NCBI GenBank assembly: GCA_016210125.1
Contig: JACQUS010000147.1
Coordinates: 1 to 9,016, forward strand
From: Chloroflexota bacterium
Lineage (GTDB): Bacteria; Chloroflexota; UBA6077; FW602-bin22; JACQUS01
Length of the DNA stretch: 9,016 nt
Reading direction: 5' to 3'
Part shown: in pieces, positions 1 through 5,404 of the stretch
How positions within the stretch are numbered: position 1 is the first letter of the stretch
How the letters are laid out: each line of letters begins with the position of its first letter
Notes under the pieces: generated by a model
Seen by the model: the letters and a program-made list of their open reading frames with translations, nothing else
What the model was told of the DNA's origin: nothing
The model's database searches: none
Translations under genes and position numbers: made by a program

Positions 1-1
1 G

Positions 2-388
2 GCGGCGCTCGACTACGCGGCGCGCTATGCCGAGGAGCGCGTGCAGTTCGGCCAGCCCATCGCGCGCTTCCAGGGGATGCGCTTCAAGATCGCCGACATG
101 GCGACGCGCCTGGAGGCGGCCCGCCACCTGGTCTACCGCGCCGCCAGCCTCGTCGACGAGCGCGCGCCGGAGGCCCCGGCCGTCGCCAGCATGGCCAAGC
201 TCTTCGCCAGCGACACGACGATGTACGTGGCGACCGAGGCCGTGCAGATCCTGGGCGGGCACGGCTACACGCGCGACCACCCCGTCGAGCGCTACTTCCG
301 CGAGGCGAAGCTCTGCCAGATCGGCGAGGGCACCAACGAGGTTCTCCGCCTGCTGATCTCCCGTCACGTGCGCGACGGCTCGCGCTAG
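2..388 (+). CDS. Acyl-CoA dehydrogenase, C-terminal fragment (5' end outside window)
   Basis: FAD-dependent acyl-CoA dehydrogenase, which makes the alpha,beta-double bond in acyl-CoA and hands electrons to ETF. Only the last 128 residues are visible, in an open frame from base 2 to TAG at 386-388. They cover the C-terminal helical domain. Family motifs seen: the R-x-Q-F-G-x-P-I-x-x-F-Q type segment at fragment residues 13-24, LGGHGYTRDHPVER at 84-97, and the EGTNE segment at 109-113. The Glu of that segment (109) is at the position of the catalytic base in medium/short-chain enzymes. The usual Tyr before EGTNE is Gly, a common variant. Substrate (straight, branched or aromatic acyl-CoA) cannot be decided. 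The gene lies 124 bases before the transport lipoprotein on the same strand, but that gene has its own promoter. The etfA/etfB genes elsewhere in the window would be the natural electron acceptor (inference). Confidence 0.95.
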   Translation, partial: AALDYAARYAEERVQFGQPIARFQGMRFKIADMATRLEAARHLVYRAASLVDERAPEAPAVASMAKLFASDTTMYVATEAVQILGGHGYTRDHPVERYFREAKLCQIGEGTNEVLRLLISRHVRDGSR

Positions 389-422
389 GCGACGGAGAGG
401 GCGCAAGGAGGATGGCCGGGGG

Positions 423-451
423 TAGACATCGATCATCGCGGGGGCCATAAT
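423..451 (+). promoter_or_regulatory. Sigma70-like promoter of the substrate-binding protein gene
   Basis: TAGACA (423-428) and CATAAT (446-451) are separated by exactly 17 bases, so 10 of 12 positions match the TTGACA/TATAAT consensus. The expected transcription start near 458 would give a leader of about 55 bases. The leader ends in a strong Shine-Dalgarno AGGAGG (497-502), 10 bases before the ATG at 513. The site lies in the 124-base gap after the acyl-CoA dehydrogenase. The call rests on motif match and spacing only. Confidence 0.6.
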
Positions 452-512
452 CGAGAAGGCGAGCGGCAGTCCGCGCGTCGAAAAGCCAATCCTGCCAGGA
501 GGGGGGAGCATC

Positions 513-1910
513 ATGCGTGGGACCCATAGCGCGTACGGCGTGAGCCGATGGTCCGGCATCGTCGCCATGGTCGTTGCACTGGTCGCCGCAATGGCGCTGC
601 TGGCGAGCGCGTGCGCAGCGCCGGCGCAGCCGCAGCCAGCGGCCAAGGCGCCGGCCGCCGCGCCGGAGAAGGCTGCGGCGCCGGCCGAGAAACCGGCGGC
701 CGCGGCGCCGCAGCCGGCCGCCCCGGCGGCAAAGCCGGCCGCCCAGGCGCCGAAGCCCGCCGCCCCGGCGGCCGCCAAGGTGCTCAAGATCGGGGCCGCC
801 GTGCCTCGGACCGGGCAGTTCCACCTCGAGGGCGAGCTGATCAAGCAGGGCTACGACCTCTGGGTGAACACGGTCAACGCCAAGGGCGGCATCAAGGTCG
901 GCAACGACACCTACACCGTCCAGTTCACCATCTATGACGACGAGAGCGACAAGAACACCACCGCGCGGCTCGTCGAGAAGCTGATCACCGAGGACAAGGT
1001 CGACTTCATCTTCGGTCCGTTCGGCAGCGCGCTCACGCTCGCCGCGCTGGCGATCACCGAGAAGTACGGCAAGATGTTCGTGAACCCGTCGGGTAACGCC
1101 GATGCCATTTTCGAGCAGAACGCGAAGCTGATGGTCGGCATCATCCCGCCGGCGAGCATCCTGGTCAACGCCGTGGTCGACATGCTCGGCAAAATGAGTG
1201 ATCCGCCGAAGACGGTCGCCCTTGTGAGCAAGAACGACTTGTTCGGCCAGACGCAGCGCAAGGGTGTCACGGAGTACATCAACAAGCTCGGCACCATGAA
1301 GATCGTCTTCGACAGCGCCTACCCGGCCGAGGCGAAGGACTTCGCGACGCTGCTCGGCCAGATCAAGGGCTCGAACGCCGACGTGATCCTGCAGCTCGGC
1401 CACGCCGAGTGCGCGCAGTTCTACGCCCAGATGCGCCAGCTCGGCGTGGCGCCGAAGGCCTACTTCTGCTCCGGCCTGCCACCGACGGACTTTGCCAAGG
1501 TCGTCGGCGAGGCGGCCACAGGGGTCTACGGCTACATCCTCGGCTGGGATCCGCGGGTGCCCTACTGCGACGACGTCATCGGCTGCTCGAAGGACTACGA
1601 GGCGCGGCACAAGGAGATCAATAAGAAGGACTCGCCGCCGAGCTACGTGACGGTCAACGCCGCTGGCGCCGGGGTGCTGCTGACGAAGGCGCTCCAGACA
1701 GCCGGCTCGACCGATCCGAAGGCCGTCCGCGACGCGCTCGACAAGATGAAGGTGACCATCGGCGCCGGGCCGGTGGACTTCGACCAGGTCGGCCGCAACC
1801 GCGCCGGGGCCGTGGCCGTCACGCAGATCTATCCCGGTGGCAAGGTGGAGCTCGTCTGGCCACCGGCGCGCCAGACGCAGAAGCCGATGTATCCGGCGCC
1901 GGCGCGGTGA
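513..1910 (+). CDS. ABC transporter substrate-binding lipoprotein, branched-chain amino acid/amide type
   Basis: Complete 465-residue periplasmic-binding-protein (Leu/Ile/Val-type, Peripla_BP_6-like) that captures solute for a HAAT-family ABC importer. The N-terminus has a short basic stretch, a hydrophobic segment (about residues 15-32) and a lipobox-like ASAC with Cys34 as the lipidated residue, so it should be membrane-anchored outside the cytoplasm. Residues 35-88 are a low-complexity Ala/Pro/Lys/Glu linker. The binding fold begins near residue 90 with a VLKIGAAVPRTG strand. It continues through a YDDESD segment, a GPFGSALTLAA ligand-site loop and a C-terminal half ending in the VDFDQVGRN motif typical of the family. 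Four Cys residues lie in the second half. The start is fixed by AGGAGG 10 bases upstream. No permease or ATPase genes are next to it, so partners must lie elsewhere. Ligand unknown; amino acid, amide, urea or aromatic acid are all possible. Confidence 0.92.
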   Translation: MRGTHSAYGVSRWSGIVAMVVALVAAMALLASACAAPAQPQPAAKAPAAAPEKAAAPAEKPAAAAPQPAAPAAKPAAQAPKPAAPAAAKVLKIGAAVPRTGQFHLEGELIKQGYDLWVNTVNAKGGIKVGNDTYTVQFTIYDDESDKNTTARLVEKLITEDKVDFIFGPFGSALTLAALAITEKYGKMFVNPSGNADAIFEQNAKLMVGIIPPASILVNAVVDMLGKMSDPPKTVALVSKNDLFGQTQRKGVTEYINKLGTMKIVFDSAYPAEAKDFATLLGQIKGSNADVILQLGHAECAQFYAQMRQLGVAPKAYFCSGLPPTDFAKVVGEAATGVYGYILGWDPRVPYCDDVIGCSKDYEARHKEINKKDSPPSYVTVNAAGAGVLLTKALQTAGSTDPKAVRDALDKMKVTIGAGPVDFDQVGRNRAGAVAVTQIYPGGKVELVWPPARQTQKPMYPAPAR

Positions 1911-1969
1911 GGCGCGAATACGATATCCGCGTGAATAGCTGCGCTCTAATGCGTGGCGCGACGGGGAGT

Positions 1970-1996
1970 GCAGAGGTCGCCCGCGGCGACCTCTGC
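1970..1996 (+). terminator. Hairpin after the substrate-binding protein gene
   Basis: A perfect 12-bp inverted repeat, GCAGAGGTCGCC (1970-1981) with GGCGACCTCTGC (1985-1996), has a 3-base CGC loop and begins 60 bases after the lipoprotein stop codon. It would be a very stable RNA stem. No run of T follows (GGTAACTCTCTT), so it is not a textbook intrinsic terminator. It may act as a U-tract-poor terminator or as a 3'-end stabiliser. Confidence 0.55.
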
Positions 1997-2001
1997 GGTA
2001 A

Positions 2002-2130
2002 CTCTCTTGGGGTGGCGTGGGGCGCCGCCTTACGCAAGCGGTCTGGAGGAAATGGTATAAGCCGCCCCGCGTGAGGCAGTGTACCGGTAGTCGGACATCA
2101 AGAGGCCAGGCGCGCTTCGCCCCAAGAGAG
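2002..2130 (+). ncRNA. Candidate structured RNA (class not recognised)
   Basis: A long-range 11-bp perfect inverted repeat, CTCTCTTGGGG (2002-2012) with CCCCAAGAGAG (2120-2130), encloses further possible stems. One pairs 2015-2024 with 2063-2072 (10 pairs, two of them G-U). Inside it is a hairpin at 2025-2041 (CCG/CGG plus CTT/AAG around an ACGC loop). Another hairpin spans 2079-2098 (seven pairs with one bulged A). An unpaired purine-rich stretch with GGAGGAAATGG lies at 2045-2055. A TGGTATAAG element at 2053-2061 resembles an extended -10 but has no good -35. I do not recognise it as tRNA, tmRNA, SRP RNA, RNase P or a riboswitch class. The strand is uncertain, because inverted repeats read the same on both. 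High GC makes chance stems common, so confidence is low. Confidence 0.3.
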
Positions 2131-2272
2131 GTCCCCGGCGGTCGCCGCGGGAGCCGGGCGACAGCGCGAGCCCGCGGCGCCCAGGCGGCCGCGACTACTC
2201 TGCGCCGGCCGAGCCGGCCGTACCGGCACGTGCGCTCGCCGCGAGCGGCCCGGCGGCGGCCGAGCCTAGCCG

Positions 2273-2632
2273 TCAGCTTGTCGCCGGGCCTCCCACCGGC
2301 GAGCCGCCGATCACCTGGCCGAGCAACTCCTCCTCGTAGGGGCTCGGCTCCGTCGGGCCGCCATCGGTGATGTCCTCGCCGTTAGCCTCGGCCCGGCCGC
2401 GCTCGATGGCCGAGATCTCCACGTCGTCGAAGCGCGCCTTGAGGAGGACACGCCAGGGCGAAACCGAGATGATGTACCGGTCCGGCACACAGAGCAGATA
2501 GTCGGCACGTCCGTGCCGCACAAGGATGGCCGTGCCCTCGCCGCAGCGCTCGTCGACGAGGACCTCCTCTACGGTGCCCAGCGGGCCGTCGCTGCACTCG
2601 ACCAGCGCCCCTGGGAGAATCTCGTATGGCAT
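2273..2632 (-). CDS. PRC-barrel-like small protein
   Basis: A 119-residue, probably cytoplasmic protein with no signal peptide or membrane segment. Residues 3-75 look like a PRC-barrel/DUF2171-type beta-barrel. They include an opening PGALVECSDGPLGTVEEVLVD segment with the Gly-x-Val-x-x-Val pattern of these folds. A repeat of short beta strands follows, with DRYIISVSPWRVLLKA near 51-66. The C-terminal 40 residues are acidic and Gly/Pro-rich, and probably disordered. PRC-barrel domains occur in RNA-processing and photosynthetic proteins and in many uncharacterised stress-related proteins, so no specific function is claimed. The ATG start is supported by GGGGA 8 bases upstream. A 9-bp inverted repeat and other operator-like sites lie in the 100-base gap to tetR. 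It is on the same strand as tetR and GAF and may be a co-transcribed or regulated target (inference). Confidence 0.7.
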   Translation of the reverse strand: MPYEILPGALVECSDGPLGTVEEVLVDERCGEGTAILVRHGRADYLLCVPDRYIISVSPWRVLLKARFDDVEISAIERGRAEANGEDITDGGPTEPSPYEEELLGQVIGGSPVGGPATS

Positions 2633-2648
2633 AGCAGCGCTCCCCTAG

Positions 2649-2670
2649 GGTCCCACGACGGCGTGGGACC
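2649..2670. promoter_or_regulatory. 9-bp inverted repeat in the PRC-barrel gene leader
   Basis: GGTCCCACG (2649-2657) and CGTGGGACC (2662-2670) are perfect arms around a 4-base ACGG centre. The site begins 17 bases upstream of the PRC-barrel start codon and next to its Shine-Dalgarno. It abuts a CCCTAGGG palindrome (2643-2650). It could be a repressor operator or an RNA hairpin near the ribosome site. No T-tract follows on the - strand, so it is a poor intrinsic terminator for tetR. Confidence 0.4.
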
Positions 2671-2723
2671 GACGATGAACCTGCACCGCCGTGTCACGAG
2701 TCTGCGTCGATCCTTCGAAATGC

Positions 2724-2739
2724 CATGTTTACTCACATG
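2724..2739. promoter_or_regulatory. Operator-like inverted repeat over the tetR stop codon
   Basis: CATGT (2724-2728) and ACATG (2735-2739) flank a 6-base centre, giving a 16-bp dyad that overlaps the end of the tetR coding region. It lies in a locally AT-richer patch about 90 bases upstream of the PRC-barrel start. Size and symmetry fit a TetR-type operator, but this is motif reading only. Confidence 0.25.
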
Positions 2740-3617
2740 CCCGGAGTGGCGTGATCACGCCCCAGCTCGCCGCGAGGCCGCAACCCTTCGAGGAAGGTGA
2801 GCGCGACGGTCCGCGCCAGCCCTTGGTCGTGGAGATGGCGGAGGTCGTCGCGCTGCAGCACGTCGCGCATGATCACGAAGCCGAAGAGCGCACTGTAGAA
2901 CGTCTGGGCTGCGAGACACGGATCGGCCGACGCCAGCCGCCCGGCGCGCACCTCGCGGTCGAGGTAGTGCGCAAGCAGGGCCACCAGCTCGAGCGCCACA
3001 TAGCGATTCATGAACGCCCGGAAGCGTGGGACGGTCTCCATGCCGGAGAGGACGATGCGAAAATGCCGCAGCAGCCGCCGAAAACCGGCGAGGTACTCCT
3101 CGGCCACGCGCTCGAGCACGACCTCGGGCTCCAGCCCGGCGAGGTCGCGTAGGGCGAGATGGATGCGCGCCGCGGGCACGACGGTGACGAAGGCCGCTTC
3201 AAGCAGCGCCTCTTTGTCGCGGAAGTGCCAGTAGATGGCCGCCTTGGAGACGCCGGCGCGCTCGGCGATGTCGGCCACGGTCGTCGAGGCGAAGCCCCGC
3301 TCAGCGAACAGCGCCAGCGCGGCCTCCAAGATGCCCTGGCGCGTCCCTTCGGTCTTCTCCGCCGGAATGACGACGCCTTGGGCCTCGAGCGCATCGCGCA
3401 GCGCGGCACGGCTGGGCACGTAGTTGAACAGTGTCGGCCGCGAGACGCCGGCCGCCTTGGCCACGGCGGACATCGTCATCCGCGCATAGCCCTCACGCTC
3501 GATCAGCTCGCGCGCGGCAGCCAGAATCTGCGAGCGGCGCTCCTCCTGGCGGCGGTGCGCCCGCGTCCGGCGCCCATTAGAAGAAGGGGAAGACGACGGC
3601 TCACGCGGGTGCGTCAT
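2733..3617 (-). CDS. TetR-family regulator with two tandem HTH domains
   Basis: A 294-residue transcription factor, longer than the usual 190-220 residues because it carries two TetR_N DNA-binding domains in a row. After a basic, Ser/Arg-rich tail (1-27), HTH-1 spans about 28-78. It has the MTMSAVAKAAGVSRPTLFNY signature, with the recognition helix near 58-66. HTH-2 spans about 92-142 and has TTVADIAERAGVSKAAIYWH followed by FRDKEALLEA. Both keep the GVS-x-x-x-[LI]-[FY] core. Residues 145-282 form the all-helical ligand/dimerisation domain, with no recognisable ligand signature. The ATG overlaps the TGA of the upstream GAF gene (ATGA at 3614-3617). There is no strong ribosome site, so translation should be coupled. 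Normal TetR proteins bind palindromes as dimers with one HTH per chain, so four HTHs per dimer could read a longer or direct-repeat site. Target and ligand unknown. Confidence 0.9.
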   Translation of the reverse strand: MTHPREPSSSPSSNGRRTRAHRRQEERRSQILAAARELIEREGYARMTMSAVAKAAGVSRPTLFNYVPSRAALRDALEAQGVVIPAEKTEGTRQGILEAALALFAERGFASTTVADIAERAGVSKAAIYWHFRDKEALLEAAFVTVVPAARIHLALRDLAGLEPEVVLERVAEEYLAGFRRLLRHFRIVLSGMETVPRFRAFMNRYVALELVALLAHYLDREVRAGRLASADPCLAAQTFYSALFGFVIMRDVLQRDDLRHLHDQGLARTVALTFLEGLRPRGELGRDHATPGM

Positions 3618-4189
3618 GTCGGCACCGCCGAGGCCGGGAAGCCCAGGATGCCCTCTAGCGTGCTGCGGTAGTCTAGGCTCGTGCGCTGGTAGCAGCGGGC
3701 ATTCTCGATGGCCAGCGCTCCCAGATTCGCCAGCGCGAGGAGGAACTCGATCTCGTCGCCGTCGAAGTGGTACGGCTCCGCGGAGTAGGTGCGCAGCACG
3801 CCGATGATCGTGCTCTTGGCCCGCAGCGGCACACTGAGCACCGAGCAGATGCCCTCGCGGGCCGCCTCCTCGGGATACTGCCAGCGCCAGTCATTGGCCA
3901 CGTCGGCGATTTGAACGACCTGCCCAGCCATCACCATGCGGTCGATGGGGCTGTGCTCCAGCCTGACCGGACCTTTCGCCAAGTAAGCCGGCCCCAGCCC
4001 ATAGACCGCGGCCTGCCGCAACTGGTTGCCATCCGGAGCCAGCAGACGCAGCGAGCAGGCCTTGAGCCCGGTCGCCTCCGTCACGCTCCGCACGACCTCG
4101 CTCAGCACCTCTTGGAGCTCCAGGCTGGAGTTCACCGCCTGGGCAACGTTGTACAGCGCGTGGTAGTAGTCGCGGTAGGCTCGCGCCAT
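3614..4189 (-). CDS. GAF-domain sensor protein
   Basis: A 191-residue cytoplasmic protein made almost entirely of one GAF domain (about residues 24-170). A helical N-terminus leads into LQEVLSEVVRSVTEATG, then a CSLRLL strand, the HSPIDRMVMAGQVVQIADV segment and the conserved SVLSVPLRAKSTIIGVLR core. The closing helix is FLLALANLGALAIENARCYQR. GAF domains bind small ligands (cyclic nucleotides, haem, tetrapyrroles, amino acids) or sense redox state; the ligand cannot be read here. There is no kinase, GGDEF or output domain, so it must act through a partner. The overlapping downstream tetR (ATGA) is the obvious one (inference). I choose the ATG at 4189 because GGGAGG lies 5 bases upstream. A GTG at 4240 would add 17 Arg-rich residues without a good ribosome site. 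A repeat array lies 120-171 bases upstream. Confidence 0.85.
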   Translation of the reverse strand: MARAYRDYYHALYNVAQAVNSSLELQEVLSEVVRSVTEATGLKACSLRLLAPDGNQLRQAAVYGLGPAYLAKGPVRLEHSPIDRMVMAGQVVQIADVANDWRWQYPEEAAREGICSVLSVPLRAKSTIIGVLRTYSAEPYHFDGDEIEFLLALANLGALAIENARCYQRTSLDYRSTLEGILGFPASAVPT

Positions 4190-4308
4190 GGCACCCTCCC
4201 GGCTTGCGCTACGCCGCGCAAGAAAACGGACGCTCCGCACATCGCCGCTAGCCCCGCCGCCATCAGCGAGGCCGCTTCAAGCCTGACCGGAAACCCGACG
4301 CCGCCGAT

Positions 4309-4360
4309 ACTCGGTGCCTACACTCGGTACCTATACTCAATCCCTAAACTCGGTGCCACG
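4309..4360. repeat. Four tandem 13-bp direct repeats (iteron-like)
   Basis: Units start at 4309, 4322, 4335 and 4348 with an exact 13-base period. They read ACTCGGTGCCTAC, ACTCGGTACCTAT, ACTCAATCCCTAA and ACTCGGTGCCACG. ACTC is invariant. Units 1, 2 and 4 share ACTCGGTRCC, and 1-3 share CCTA; unit 3 is the most diverged. The core GGTRCC is near-palindromic. The array sits 120-171 bases upstream of the GAF start codon. Direct spaced repeats of this kind usually mark protein-binding sites, and the tandem-HTH TetR encoded in the same operon is the first candidate binder (inference). Confidence 0.6.
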
Positions 4361-4509
4361 TTACACAGCCCCACACAGCCTCGCCTGCCAACTTGGGGAG
4401 CGTGGCGACGAACCATCCGTGCTCGCTCGTCCTGCTGCGCCTCGCCTGTTCCGGCTTCGGCTTCTTCGCTCCCGTCGGCCACTCGGAAGGGCGTGGCGGC
4501 CGAAGTGCG

Positions 4510-4528
4510 CGTATAGGGCCAGTATACG
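4510..4528. promoter_or_regulatory. CGTATA-N7-TATACG dyad
   Basis: Perfect 6-bp arms CGTATA (4510-4515) and TATACG (4523-4528) flank a GGGCCAG centre. The 19-bp dyad is AT-rich within a GC-rich setting and lies 26 bases beyond the etfB stop codon. It could be an operator or a weak 3'-end hairpin. A copy of AGTGCGCG lies on each side (4504-4511 and 4531-4538). Confidence 0.25.
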
Positions 4529-4536
4529 GTAGTGCG

Positions 4537-4548
4537 CGGCGCGCGCCG
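4537..4548. terminator. 12-bp palindrome after etfB
   Basis: CGGCGCGCGCCG is self-complementary and lies 6 bases after the etfB stop on the - strand. It has no T-tract on its 3' side. It may contribute to a GC-rich transcription end for the redox operon, but it is weak evidence in such GC-rich DNA. Confidence 0.2.
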
Positions 4549-4553
4549 AACGG

Positions 4554-5399
4554 CTAGGCGTGCGCTGCGGGTGAGCTAGCGGCTGCGCCGTCGGGGCGCG
4601 TCCCACGGGCTAGGTATACCGCGATCCGCTCGACCAGCGTGCGCGCCTTCTCCTCGGGCGTGCCGGTGAGCAGCTCGCGCCGGCGCTCGACGGTCTCCGC
4701 GCGATCGACCCCGGCGACGACGGTGGCCGAGCCGCTCAGGCCGACCATCGCCGGATCGACGCCCAAATCGGCGGCGCTCCACACAGTGACGCCGAGCGGC
4801 TCGCCAGTGAGCCGCGCGAAGTCGATGAACCGCGGCTCGTTGGCGCCCACACGCACGGACACCACCGCCGGGAGCGGGACGGTGATGACCTCGTGGCCAC
4901 CCTTCAGCTCGCGACGCGCCTTGAGCCGCCAGCGCTCTGGCAGAATCTCGAGGTCGGACCCGTAGGTCACCTGGGCCATCCCCAGCCACTCGGCGATGCC
5001 GGGCGGCACCTGCGCTGTCGCGCCGTCGGACGACTCCTCGCCGCAGACGACCAGGTCGCAGTCGCCCAGCTTGGCGATGCCGCGCGCCAGCGTGTACGAG
5101 GTGGGCAGCGTATCGGCGCCGCCGAAGGCGCGGTCGCTCAGTAGGTAGGCCGTGTCCGCGCCGACCGCCAGCGCCAGCTTCAGGTACTCGGCGAAGAACG
5201 GCGGACCCATCGAGAGGACGCTCACCCGGCCGACGTGCTTCTCCCGCAGCGCCAGGGCGAACTCGAGGGCATTCACGTCGGGGGGGTTGAACTGCTGGCG
5301 CGCGTTGGCGCGATCGAGCGTGCGCGTCTCCAGGTTGACCTTGACCTCCTCGGGTCGGGGCACGACTTTCAGGCAGACGGCGATGTGCGGCGTGCGCAT
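4554..5399 (-). CDS. etfB: Electron transfer flavoprotein beta subunit
   Basis: A 281-residue ETF beta subunit that forms a heterodimer with EtfA, carries the second nucleotide (AMP or, in bifurcating types, FAD) and docks to acyl-CoA dehydrogenases. Seen: an N-terminal HIAVCLKVVPRPEEVKVN strand, the NPPDVNALEFALALRE motif (38-53) and the nucleotide-loop segment GEESSDGATAQVPPGIAEWLG (split at 120-128 and 129-140). The family signature RRELKGGHEVITVPLPAVVSV lies around 163-182. The D-G-x-T-A-Q-V pattern resembles the FAD-containing, bifurcation-type loop more than the mitochondrial AMP-type loop, but Pro replaces the usual Gly after V. This is suggestive only. The C-terminal 15 residues are an Ala/Ser-rich tail. 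The ATG at 5399 lies 5 bases after the etfA stop. A GTG at 5408 overlapping that stop (GTGA) is an alternative start, giving 284 residues. Last gene of the redox operon. Confidence 0.95.
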   Translation of the reverse strand: MRTPHIAVCLKVVPRPEEVKVNLETRTLDRANARQQFNPPDVNALEFALALREKHVGRVSVLSMGPPFFAEYLKLALAVGADTAYLLSDRAFGGADTLPTSYTLARGIAKLGDCDLVVCGEESSDGATAQVPPGIAEWLGMAQVTYGSDLEILPERWRLKARRELKGGHEVITVPLPAVVSVRVGANEPRFIDFARLTGEPLGVTVWSAADLGVDPAMVGLSGSATVVAGVDRAETVERRRELLTGTPEEKARTLVERIAVYLARGTRPDGAAASSPAAHA

Positions 5400-5404
5400 G
5401 GCGT

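Larger units (their letters stand above)
1911..2272. other. Convergent intergenic region, no gene seen
   Basis: This 362-base gap separates the 3' ends of the lipoprotein gene (+) and the PRC-barrel gene (-). It holds the 12-bp hairpin at 1970-1996 and the nested inverted repeats at 2002-2130, listed separately. Bases 2131-2272 are very GC-rich with short repeats of CCGGCC/GGCCGG type. They also carry CGCTCGC/GCGAGCG (2233-2239 and 2241-2247), which could help end transcription coming from the PRC-barrel gene. A + frame through the region is Arg-rich, has no recognisable domain, and runs antisense into the PRC-barrel gene. I do not call it a gene. Confidence 0.6.
4190..4553. other. Intergenic region between etfB and the GAF-tetR pair
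   Basis: This 364-base non-coding stretch lies downstream of etfB and upstream of the GAF gene, both on the - strand, so it should hold the end of the redox operon and the GAF-tetR control region. It contains the 13-bp direct repeats (4309-4360), two 10-bp copies of ACACAGCC(C/T)C (4363-4382), a CGTATA/TATACG dyad (4510-4528) and a 12-bp palindrome (4537-4548). The 4300-4370 patch is visibly less GC-rich than its surroundings. I found no convincing sigma70 promoter on the - strand. Reading frames through it show no domain and look like non-coding chance frames. Confidence 0.6.

Noticed and set aside
615..780. Repetitive GCC/CCG-rich DNA in the lipoprotein gene
   Set aside because: Explained by the Ala/Pro/Lys-rich linker after the lipobox; not an independent DNA repeat or mobile element.
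84..1610. Long - strand open frame (508 codons) opposite the acyl-CoA dehydrogenase and lipoprotein genes
   Set aside because: Low-complexity Arg/Gly/Leu-rich translation with no domain. It lies fully antisense to two well-supported genes; a typical GC-rich shadow frame.
2017..2370. + strand 117-codon frame in the convergent intergenic region
   Set aside because: Arg/Ser/Pro-rich, with no domain and no good ribosome site, and it runs antisense into the PRC-barrel gene.
3960..4291. 12-bp exact repeat AGCCTGACCGGA at 3960-3971 and 4280-4291
   Set aside because: One copy lies inside the GAF coding sequence, and a single 12-base match is expected by chance in a GC-rich window this long.
4309..4360. 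The four 13-bp repeats read as plasmid or phage replication iterons, or a CRISPR array
   Set aside because: No Rep, partition or Cas gene is nearby. The units are too short and contiguous for CRISPR; placement before an operon favours a regulatory role.
3767..4516. + strand 249-codon frame across the GAF gene and its upstream region
   Set aside because: Antisense to the GAF domain; its unique part is non-coding DNA carrying the 13-bp repeats. No recognisable domain.
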